DNA of 12,469 nucleotides, taken from assembly GCA_002432795.1 (NCBI GenBank), contig DJGU01000004.1, positions 7,332 through 19,800 on the forward strand. The letters run 5' to 3'. Below, one piece after another: positions 6,581 through 12,469 of this stretch. How positions within the stretch are numbered: the first letter of the stretch is position 1; each line of letters opens with the position of its first letter. This stretch comes from Anaerolineaceae bacterium UBA5838. Its GTDB lineage: Bacteria; Chloroflexota; Anaerolineae; Anaerolineales; Anaerolineaceae. The notes below the pieces were generated by a model. It was not told the DNA's origin and ran no database searches. It was given only the letters and a program-made list of their open reading frames with translations. The translations under genes and the position numbers were made by a program.

Positions 6581-7423
6581 ATGGAACTCACAATGTTCAA
6601 TACAAACAAAACCATTTCTGCAACTTCCTGTCAGCAGGACATGCAAGCCCCCAACGACTTGGTTAAACGGCTCGAGGACTTGGTGCAGACTTACAAGCCC
6701 TGCTTGTTGGAACACCTCGGAGAAACTGCGTTGATGAACCGTACAGATACCAAATTTGTGCTGCCACTGGACCTGGGGATGCGGATTCTGACTGAGATGA
6801 GGGCTCATTACCAGGTGCTTGAGATCAGTGGTAAGCGCCTGCAGTCATATAACACGCTTTACTTTGACACTCCCGACTACTACTTCTACCGGGAACATCT
6901 GCGCTGCCGTGCTGAGCGTTTCAAACTTCGCGTGCGAACCTACATGGTCAACGACCTCACCTTTCTTGAGGTTAAACAGCACACCAATAAGGGGCGAACG
7001 GTAAAGGAGCGTATCCAGCTCGACAGCCTCTGGCCTGTGCTGGACCCGGAAGCACTTGGCTGGGCGGTGGAGCGCCTGCCAGAGGCTGCCTGGCCTTTAG
7101 AGCCGGTACTCAATAATCAGTTTTATCGTCTGCTCCTGATCAATCCTGGTAAAGCTGAAAGGATTACGCTGGACTTTGACCTGAAATTCATTGATCAATG
7201 TCGCAAAGTGAATGCGGGTCCACTGGTAGTCGCAGAAGTCAAACGCAAATCCTGCCACGAAGAGTCTGTTTTCATCAACTGGTTGCATTCCGCGCATCAA
7301 CAACCATCCAGTTTTAGCAAATACTGTTTGGGTTTAGCTTTACTCAACCCGGATCTTAAACGAAACCGATTAAAACCTAATCTTTTACAACTGCAGAAAA
7401 TGCAGGGAATGAGGCATGCATGA
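6581..7423 (+). CDS. VTC-domain protein (putative polyphosphate polymerase)
   Basis: This 280-residue cytoplasmic protein has a VTC domain of the CYTH/triphosphate tunnel fold, the catalytic domain of yeast polyphosphate polymerase Vtc4. Tunnel residues are visible: NRTDTKF (53-59), a SYNTLYFDTPDYYFYREH segment (89-106), FKLRVRTY (114-121) with paired basic residues, LEVKQHTNKGRTVKER (129-144), the acidic strand LDFDLKF (197-203), AEVKRK (218-223) and the C-terminal SFSKYCLG (244-251). Family knowledge suggests ATP-dependent polyphosphate synthesis, but bacterial members are little tested. Start choice: AAGGAG (6569-6574) lies 6 nt before the ATG. Its stop overlaps the DUF4956 start by four bases (ATGA), implying translational coupling. 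It is probably the first gene of a four-gene unit. Confidence 0.88.
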   Translation: MELTMFNTNKTISATSCQQDMQAPNDLVKRLEDLVQTYKPCLLEHLGETALMNRTDTKFVLPLDLGMRILTEMRAHYQVLEISGKRLQSYNTLYFDTPDYYFYREHLRCRAERFKLRVRTYMVNDLTFLEVKQHTNKGRTVKERIQLDSLWPVLDPEALGWAVERLPEAAWPLEPVLNNQFYRLLLINPGKAERITLDFDLKFIDQCRKVNAGPLVVAEVKRKSCHEESVFINWLHSAHQQPSSFSKYCLGLALLNPDLKRNRLKPNLLQLQKMQGMRHA

Positions 7424-8055
7424 CATTAGTGACTGATTTTTTGTTTGGCTTTTTACTTAATCTGTTTGTTGCAATCATTGTGGTACGTTTTATCTACTAC
7501 CCTCAAACACGTGACAAACACTACGTCTTCACTTTTCTGGCATTTAATACCATCATCTATTTCGTCTTAAGTCTGATGGCTAACAGCGATCTGGGTATTG
7601 GCGTCGGTTTTGGCTTGTTCGCAATCTTTTCCGTACTTCGATACCGCACCGATCCAGTCCCAATCCGTGAAATGACCTATCTCTTCATTATCCTGGCATT
7701 GCCGGTAATGAATTCTTCGGGCATGCTTCAAACCAATTGGGCACTCCTGATCATGGCAGACAGCCTGGTTATGCTCATTCTATGGCTGCTGGAAAAAGGT
7801 TGGGGTTTTCGCTACCACACCTCTCAAAAAATCACTTATGAAAACATCGAACTGATCGTGCCCTCACGCAGGGCCGAACTGATCACCGATCTCGAGCAGA
7901 GGACGGGTCAAAAAATCAGTTCAGTCACCGTTGGAAACATCGATTTTCTACATGACACCGCCACCCTGCAAGTGTTCTATCCCGAAAAATCAGCGCAAAA
8001 CTGGGCCAAGGCCATTCCTGATCCAATCAAGGCTAATGATGATGACGAGGACTGA
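7420..8055 (+). CDS. DUF4956 membrane protein
   Basis: This 211-residue protein is of the DUF4956 family. About four to five hydrophobic segments occupy residues 5-125 (near 5-25, 36-54, 58-72, 86-103 and 105-123), followed by a soluble C-terminal domain (about 130-205) and an acidic tail DDDED. The family hallmark GFGLFAIFSVLRYRTDPVPIREMTYLF (63-89) is intact. Its function is not established. DUF4956 genes regularly follow VTC-domain genes, so a membrane partner of the VTC enzyme, perhaps for export or anchoring, is a fair guess. The ATGA overlap with the VTC gene supports joint translation. The response-regulator gene starts 32 nt after its stop. Confidence 0.87.
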   Translation: MTLVTDFLFGFLLNLFVAIIVVRFIYYPQTRDKHYVFTFLAFNTIIYFVLSLMANSDLGIGVGFGLFAIFSVLRYRTDPVPIREMTYLFIILALPVMNSSGMLQTNWALLIMADSLVMLILWLLEKGWGFRYHTSQKITYENIELIVPSRRAELITDLEQRTGQKISSVTVGNIDFLHDTATLQVFYPEKSAQNWAKAIPDPIKANDDDED

Positions 8056-8075
8056 AGCAGGTCGTGAAAGAAAGC

Positions 8076-8081
8076 TATAAT
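8076..8081 (+). promoter_or_regulatory. -10 box placing a leaderless start on the response regulator
   Basis: A perfect TATAAT lies 6 nt before the ATG at 8088, so the predicted start point (about 7 nt downstream) coincides with the A of the ATG. No good -35 is visible (CTGAAG or TGAAGC at the proper distance). An internal promoter would let the regulator and kinase be made independently of the VTC and DUF4956 genes. Confidence 0.45.
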
Positions 8082-8087
8082 CACACT

Positions 8088-8777
8088 ATGAGCAGAAAGA
8101 TTTTGGTCGTTGACGATACCCGCAACGTGCAGCTGATGCTGGAGGAATATCTTCAAAACCAGGGCTTTGAAATCTGCCTTGCGTACGATGGGGTTGAAGC
8201 AATGGAAATCTTCCATGCGGGCGGTATCGATCTGATCTTGCTCGACATCATGATGCCCAACATGGACGGCTACCAGTTCATCTCCAAACTTCGGGCGGAG
8301 AGCAGCCTGCCCGTGATTATGATCACCGCCAAACAGCAGGAAGCGGACGTCGTGCGCGGGTTTGAACTGGGGGCGGATGATTACATCACCAAACCATTCC
8401 GCCTGCGCGAACTCCTGATGCGCATTCGGGCTGTCATGCGCCGTGCGGCGGTCAGCGATGAAGCTGCGGCGGTAATGAAGGTGCAAAACCTGACCCTCGA
8501 CATCTCCCGGCATGAAGTTCAAAAATGCGGTGATTTGATTGACCTGACACCACTGGAATTTGCCCTTCTAACTCTGCTAATGGAATCTGCCGGCAAAGTG
8601 GTTCGCCGGCAGGAAATCAGCATGCGGCTGATGGATAACGGGTATGCCGGCTCTGAGGCAACCATCAAGATCCACATCCGCAATCTGCGCCAGAAACTCG
8701 GGGATAACTTGGCGGAGCCAACCTATATCGAGACTGTCTTTGGGGTGGGCTATCGGTTTTTGGAGGGTGAGTCTTGA
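8088..8777 (+). CDS. OmpR/PhoB-family response regulator
   Basis: This 229-residue two-component response regulator has a receiver domain (1-120) with acidic pocket D9-D10, phosphoacceptor D53 in LLDIMMPNMDG, T80 and K102 (YITKPF). A winged-helix DNA-binding domain follows (about 130-225: LTPLEFALL, then TIKIHIRNLRQKLG and the FGVGYRF hairpin). It is a transcription factor acting in the cytoplasm once phosphorylated, presumably by the adjacent kinase. The ATG at 8088 starts the receiver with the standard short MSRKILVVDD leader. A GTG at 8064 would add eight residues whose codons overlay the TATAAT box, so it is disfavoured. Its stop overlaps the kinase TTG start (TTGA). Targets are unknown; the adjacent envelope genes are natural candidates. 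Confidence 0.93.
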   Translation: MSRKILVVDDTRNVQLMLEEYLQNQGFEICLAYDGVEAMEIFHAGGIDLILLDIMMPNMDGYQFISKLRAESSLPVIMITAKQQEADVVRGFELGADDYITKPFRLRELLMRIRAVMRRAAVSDEAAAVMKVQNLTLDISRHEVQKCGDLIDLTPLEFALLTLLMESAGKVVRRQEISMRLMDNGYAGSEATIKIHIRNLRQKLGDNLAEPTYIETVFGVGYRFLEGES

Positions 8778-10153
8778 AAAAGTCGCTCAAAACCCGCCTG
8801 ATTTTGACATATGCAGCGGTTGCCTTGGTGACTGTGTTGGTGGCGCTGCTGTTTGTTCGTTTCAGGTCCGGTCAATCCTTGCGCAACCTGATCGTCGACC
8901 AACAGGTCGAGGAAATGTCAGGCATGGTCAAAGATTACTACACGAGCAAACAGGAAACAGAGGGTTTTGTCTACTATTACCTCTCGACCATGATCCGCAG
9001 TGGTGCCGATTCGCCGTTCTCGCCGCCACCAAGGGATTCCAGTCCAGAAGATATTCGTGGAATTCAGGGTTTGGTGGATGGTGACGGGAAAACTCTTCTG
9101 CCCATGCAAAATCTGCCTGTGGGAGTTTATGTGCCAGAGCAATGGCTGGATGGCGCTCGTGAAGTAGAAGTGGATGGGGTAACGGTAGCCTGGATACTGA
9201 TCGATGAGAAAAGCCTGGAACTAAGCAAGTCCGAACAAATGTTTATGGAGCAGGTAAACCTGGCGATTGCGATCGCGGCAGGCGCAGGCATCCTGACCGC
9301 AGTCATCATCGGCATGCTGCTGGCTGCGGGCATCCTCAAACCCATTCGCAGGCTGACAGTTGCTTCTGAGCAGATGGCACAGGGGGCTTTGGGTCAGCAG
9401 GTGGATGTGACATCGAATGATGAAATTGGGCGCCTGGGTGAGAGCTTTAACCGTATGAGCACAGATCTTGCGCGCGCGGACGCCGAGCGCAAACGGCTCA
9501 CGGCAGACATCACTCACGATCTCAGTACGCCGCTCCAGATCATTTCAGGATACATTGAAATGTATGAGAACGGAGACGTCAGCCTCAACCCGCAACAGCT
9601 CGGCATCATCAAAACTGAGTTGGAAAACCTAAGACGGCTGGTGGGAGATCTAACGGTGCTTACTCAGGCTGAAGGGGGTGGGGTTGAAATTCTTCTGAGC
9701 GCTGTCGCACCAAACCAACTGCTCGAACAAATTGCCCAGGCTTACCAACCAATAGCCAGCCAGCAGGGGGTTGATCTGCGCCTTGATCTGGACGAAAACC
9801 CCGCCTTGATCAACGTAGACGAGCGGCGCATGCTGCAGGTGTTGAAGAATCTGATGGAAAATGCGCTTCGTCACACGCCGCCAGGAGGCTCGGTGACACT
9901 CACCAGTAAAGTTGGTGAGAAGGTTGAGCTGAGCGTTGCTGACACCGGCGATGGCATTGACATAGAAGACCTGCCCCTGATTTTTGAGCGGTTCTACCAG
10001 GCGGATAAAGCCCGTACTGGCTCAAGAGGCAAGATGGGACTTGGCCTTGCGATCTGCAAAGCCCTGGTGGAATTGCAAGGCGCATCGATCAGGGCAGAAT
10101 CTGCTGGTGTTGGTCTGGGCACAAAGGTAACGGTCACAATCCAAAAAGCCTGA
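8774..10153 (+). CDS. Membrane sensor histidine kinase
   Basis: This 459-residue HAMP-type sensor kinase pairs with the preceding regulator. Transmembrane segments lie at about 8-28 and 162-187, flanking an extracytoplasmic sensor region of about 130 residues with no recognised motif. HAMP follows (187-238), then the dimerisation domain with phospho-His H248 in ADITHDLSTPL. The ATPase domain has the N box NLMENALRHTPPGG (359-372), G1 DTGDGI (390-395), the F box FERFYQADKA and G2 GLGLAI (422-427). The H box has Ser251 where Arg is commonest; the essential residues are intact. Translation begins at TTG (8774), overlapping the regulator's stop (TTGA), with GGAGG (8762-8766) 7 nt upstream. Coupled translation is therefore likely. 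The signal is unknown. Confidence 0.92.
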   Translation: MKKSLKTRLILTYAAVALVTVLVALLFVRFRSGQSLRNLIVDQQVEEMSGMVKDYYTSKQETEGFVYYYLSTMIRSGADSPFSPPPRDSSPEDIRGIQGLVDGDGKTLLPMQNLPVGVYVPEQWLDGAREVEVDGVTVAWILIDEKSLELSKSEQMFMEQVNLAIAIAAGAGILTAVIIGMLLAAGILKPIRRLTVASEQMAQGALGQQVDVTSNDEIGRLGESFNRMSTDLARADAERKRLTADITHDLSTPLQIISGYIEMYENGDVSLNPQQLGIIKTELENLRRLVGDLTVLTQAEGGGVEILLSAVAPNQLLEQIAQAYQPIASQQGVDLRLDLDENPALINVDERRMLQVLKNLMENALRHTPPGGSVTLTSKVGEKVELSVADTGDGIDIEDLPLIFERFYQADKARTGSRGKMGLGLAICKALVELQGASIRAESAGVGLGTKVTVTIQKA

Positions 10154-10250
10154 CAGTACGCATCCTTGTGGAGTCTGGCCACTTTCCACCAATCTGTAAT
10201 GTTTTATTGAGGAGTGTACGCAAAAATCGCGCAAAGAGGCTCTCTTGGGT

Positions 10251-10283
10251 TATCATAGAGCGAACAAAATACTAAGAAAAGGA
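10251..10283 (+). promoter_or_regulatory. Candidate -10 box and ribosome-binding site of the M3 peptidase gene
   Basis: TATCAT (10251-10256) is a fair -10 without a good -35. AAGGA (10279-10283) lies 6 nt before the ATG at 10290 and supports that start. The remainder of 10154-10250 shows no gene; a short GTGGA/TCCAC dyad near 10170-10190 lacks a U-tract and is not called a terminator. Confidence 0.4.
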
Positions 10284-10289
10284 TCTTCT

Positions 10290-12065
10290 ATGAGCGAAAA
10301 TACTCCCACTTATTCCCAATCAGGCTGGAAGTTGAACGAACTCTTTGCGAGTTTTTCAGACCCGGCCATCAATCAAACCTATCAGGACCTTGAAACACGC
10401 GTGGAAAAGTTTGTCAGCCAGCGCGAAGAACTGAAGCCCCAGATCAGCAGCGAAAAATTCCTGCAGTTGGTACGTGAGCAGGAAGAAATGGTTGAGCTTG
10501 CCTACCGGCTTTATGGCTTTGCCTCGCTGAGTTTCTCCGCCAACACCCAGGATCAAACAGCCCAGATCAACATCGCCCGCTTCCAGCAGTTTGAAGCCGA
10601 GATGGAAAACCGCACCATGTTTTTTAGTTTGTGGTGGAAAGCGCTGGATGACGAAAATGCCGCTCGTCTTCTGGATGCCAGCGGGGATTACCGCTATTGG
10701 CTGGAGCAGATGCGCAACTTCAAGCCCTACACTCTCAGCGAGCCGGAAGAAAAGGTGATCAATATCAAGAATGTTACCGGTCGTTCCGCCCACGACATGC
10801 TTTACGACTCAATCACCAACCGCTATGTTTTCAAAATTGAGATCAATGGCGAGGCAAAAGAATTGACCCGTGGTGAGCTGATGGCGCTGGTGCGCACAGC
10901 CGACCCTGACCTGCGCGCCAGGGCATATCAGGAACTTTACCGCGTATACGGTGAGGACGCGCCAATCCTGGGGCAGATCTATCAGAACATTGTGCGCGAC
11001 TGGAAAAACGAAAACGTGACCCTGCGCGGATTTGCCAGCCCAATTTCGGTGCGCAACACCATCAATGACCTGCCCGATGAGGTGATCGATACCTTACTTG
11101 AGGTGGCGTGTAAGAATATCGGCATCTTCCAGCGCTACTTCCGCCTGAAAGCCCAAAAAATCGGCATGGAAAAACTGCGCCGCTATGATATTTATGCCCC
11201 TTTGGCTGAGTCCGATAAGCGCTTCTCTTTCCAGGAAGCTGCTGATCTGACCTTTGAAGCCTATGAGCGCTTCGATTCCAAATTCGCCCGCTTAGCAAAA
11301 CGCGTTTTTGACGAAGGTCACGTGGACAGCGAAGTCCGCAAGGGCAAAATGGGCGGTGCTTTCTGCTCCACGCTCGGACCGGATCTGACCCCGTGGGTGC
11401 TGCTCAATTACCAGGGCAAATCAGATGACGTGTCCACCATGGCGCACGAACTGGGGCATGCTGTGCACTCTATGATGGCTGAAGAGCATAGTATCTTCAC
11501 CCAGCACGCCTGCCTGCCATTAGCAGAGACAGCTTCAACCTTTGGTGAAATGACCCTTACGGATCTGATGCTCGAACGCGAGACTGACGAAGGTGTCAAG
11601 CAGGATATCCTCTTTGGGCAGCTCGATGACGCTTTCGCGACCATCATCCGCCAGATTTACTTCGCACTGTTTGAGCGTGAAGCGCACGAGATGATCGCCA
11701 ATAATGCCTCCGTAGATGAGCTGAACGAAGCCTACCTGGCAAATTTGAAGGAAGAATTTGGCGACAGCGTCGACGTTTCGGACGAGTTCAAGTATGAGTG
11801 GGTTTCAATTCCACACATTTACGGCACGCCCTTCTATGTTTACGCCTATGCTTTTGGGCAGCTGCTGGTTTTCGCGCTATATAAGCGCTACCAGGAAGAA
11901 GGCGAAATCTTTAAACCCAAGTACATGCGCATCCTTTCCGCCGGTGGTTCTGTGGCGCCGATCGCGCTGCTGGCAGAATCCGGCATGGACGTCACCAAAG
12001 CCGAATTCTGGCAAGGCGGCTTTGATGTGATTGATGGCATGGTACAAAGGCTGGAGAGCTTGTAG
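10290..12065 (+). CDS. M3-family oligoendopeptidase (PepF-like)
   Basis: This 591-residue protein is a cytoplasmic zinc metalloendopeptidase of family M3, PepF/M3 subgroup, which trims short peptides. The zinc site is intact: HELGH (386-390, in MAHELGHAVHS) and third ligand E413 in LPLAETASTFGE, spaced as in the family. The substrate-binding His/Tyr segment SIPHIYGTPFYVYAYAFG (506-523) follows. The N-terminal helical domain and overall length of about 590 match the group, and no signal peptide is present. The ATG at 10290 is chosen because AAGGA lies 6 nt upstream. An in-frame ATG at 10245 would add 15 poorly supported residues and overlap the -10 box. The gene stands alone between the kinase and its own strong terminator. 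Confidence 0.93.
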   Translation: MSENTPTYSQSGWKLNELFASFSDPAINQTYQDLETRVEKFVSQREELKPQISSEKFLQLVREQEEMVELAYRLYGFASLSFSANTQDQTAQINIARFQQFEAEMENRTMFFSLWWKALDDENAARLLDASGDYRYWLEQMRNFKPYTLSEPEEKVINIKNVTGRSAHDMLYDSITNRYVFKIEINGEAKELTRGELMALVRTADPDLRARAYQELYRVYGEDAPILGQIYQNIVRDWKNENVTLRGFASPISVRNTINDLPDEVIDTLLEVACKNIGIFQRYFRLKAQKIGMEKLRRYDIYAPLAESDKRFSFQEAADLTFEAYERFDSKFARLAKRVFDEGHVDSEVRKGKMGGAFCSTLGPDLTPWVLLNYQGKSDDVSTMAHELGHAVHSMMAEEHSIFTQHACLPLAETASTFGEMTLTDLMLERETDEGVKQDILFGQLDDAFATIIRQIYFALFEREAHEMIANNASVDELNEAYLANLKEEFGDSVDVSDEFKYEWVSIPHIYGTPFYVYAYAFGQLLVFALYKRYQEEGEIFKPKYMRILSAGGSVAPIALLAESGMDVTKAEFWQGGFDVIDGMVQRLESL

Positions 12066-12120
12066 TTTTAATTTTGAAATTGACAAAGGCATTCTCCAAC
12101 AGGTGTTTGCAGGACCACCT

Positions 12121-12157
12121 TCAGGGACAGTTGTTTAGACTGTCCCTGATTTGTTTG
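12121..12157 (+). terminator. Rho-independent terminator after the M3 peptidase
   Basis: An 11-bp perfect stem TCAGGGACAGT (12121-12131) / ACTGTCCCTGA (12139-12149) with a 7-nt loop is followed by TTTGTTT. It begins 56 nt after the peptidase stop codon. The stem and tail are well formed. Confidence 0.85.
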
Positions 12158-12267
12158 CAATTCAGTTTGCGCCATGCATGGTATTTTAGTGTTCAGAAAA
12201 GTGGATTCGATTTGGTTGATTTTGATTATCTGTAAAAGCACAATTAGTCTGGTGGAAACCAGGTAAG

Positions 12268-12314
12268 CCTCCCTTGTGTAAAGGGAGGTGGCACGGCGAA
12301 GCCGTGACGGAGGG
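12268..12314. repeat. REP-like double-hairpin element
   Basis: Hairpin 1 is CCTCCCTT (12268-12275) / AAGGGAGG (12281-12288) with a 5-nt loop. Hairpin 2 is CACGGC (12292-12297) / GCCGTG (12301-12306) with a GAA loop. A trailing GGAGGG (12309-12314) can also pair with the first CCTCCC, enclosing hairpin 2. The sequence resembles short dispersed palindromic repeats of the 'AGGGAGGTGGCACGGCGAAGCCGTGACGGAGGG' type that I recall from many genomes, often next to DUF559 genes. Only one copy is in this window, so repetition in this genome is not shown. Confidence 0.65.
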
Positions 12315-12320
12315 ATTGTC

Positions 12321-12469
12321 TTGAGGTATAAACACAACAAATCGTTGGTTCCATTCGCAAGGCAGCTGCGAAAAGAAATGACCAAAGAAGAACGACATTT
12401 GTGGTATGACTTCCTGCGTTCTTATCCAATTCGTTTCTCCCGTCAGAAAGTGTTGGGGAAATACATTGT
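12321..12469 (+). CDS. DUF559 Vsr-like endonuclease-domain protein (5' part, cut by window end)
   Basis: The first 49 codons of a gene run off the right edge. The encoded start, with KHNKSLVPFARQLRKEMTKE then ERHLWYDFLRSYPIRFSRQK and VLGKYI, is the conserved N-terminal half of DUF559 proteins, small (about 120-residue) single-domain relatives of Vsr very-short-patch endonucleases with a PD-(D/E)XK fold. The catalytic residues lie beyond the window. The start is TTG at 12321 with GGAGG (12309-12313) 7 nt upstream; this ribosome-binding site is the last arm of the REP-like repeat. The upstream codons include no better start. Their role is unproven; association with short repeats suggests a possible mobility or repair function. 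Identity is confident despite truncation. Confidence 0.82.
   Translation, partial: MRYKHNKSLVPFARQLRKEMTKEERHLWYDFLRSYPIRFSRQKVLGKYI

Noticed and set aside
8064..8087. GTG-initiated 8-residue extension of the response regulator
   Set aside because: The codons overlay a perfect TATAAT box and receiver domains normally begin a few residues before the first beta-strand, as with the ATG at 8088.
10168..10192. GTGGA/TCCAC dyad after the histidine kinase as a terminator
   Set aside because: Short stem, competing GTGG/CCAC pairings and no U-tract; not convincing.
10245..10289. Upstream ATG extending the M3 peptidase by 15 residues
   Set aside because: No ribosome-binding site precedes it and it overlaps a -10-like box, whereas the ATG at 10290 has AAGGA at 6 nt.
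12172..12181. CCATGCATGG palindrome
   Set aside because: A lone 10-base perfect palindrome without context or repetition; expected by chance at this scale.

Overview
The window reads as a piece of a bacterial chromosome of mixed base composition with nine complete genes, plus the start of a tenth at the right edge. Overall protein character (M3/PepF oligoendopeptidase, CcrM-like methylase, VTC-domain and DUF4956 pair, Cthe_2159-like lipoprotein, HDLSTPL-type histidine kinase) makes me think of Chloroflexota, class Anaerolineae. That is an impression from family resemblance only; no rRNA or other marker is present to settle it.

Layout. (1) 158-1745, minus strand: a hotdog-fold acyl-CoA thioesterase followed after 61 nt by an M42-family metallopeptidase of the 'NAGGN osmoprotectant' subtype, probably one transcript. 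(2) 1746-3137: a divergent intergenic region holding an array of TGTCAA/TTGACA half-sites and a consensus sigma70 promoter, then an A+T-rich AAA ATPase of the AAA_14/DUF4143 type that looks acquired. (3) 3303-4403: a G+C-rich CcrM-like adenine methyltransferase, probably GANTC-specific, with no restriction partner in view. (4) 4527-10153: a Cthe_2159-like beta-helix lipoprotein, a hairpin terminator, then VTC-domain protein, DUF4956 membrane protein, OmpR-type response regulator and histidine kinase. The last four are tightly spaced or overlapping and are likely co-transcribed. (5) 10290-12065: a PepF/M3 oligoendopeptidase with a strong terminator. (6) 12268-12469: a REP-like double-hairpin repeat leading directly into a truncated DUF559 (Vsr-like endonuclease) gene.

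How the genes may work together: the lipoprotein, VTC protein and DUF4956 protein are families that recur together, often with CotH kinases, and are thought to act at the cell envelope. The two-component pair directly downstream may control or respond to that system; this is inference. The methylase, the AAA ATPase and the repeat-plus-endonuclease are independent accessory items. Several genes have a -10 box so close to the start codon that leaderless or very short-leader transcripts are likely.

No tRNA, rRNA, CRISPR array, insertion sequence or replication origin was seen. No stretch longer than 300 bases lacks a gene.
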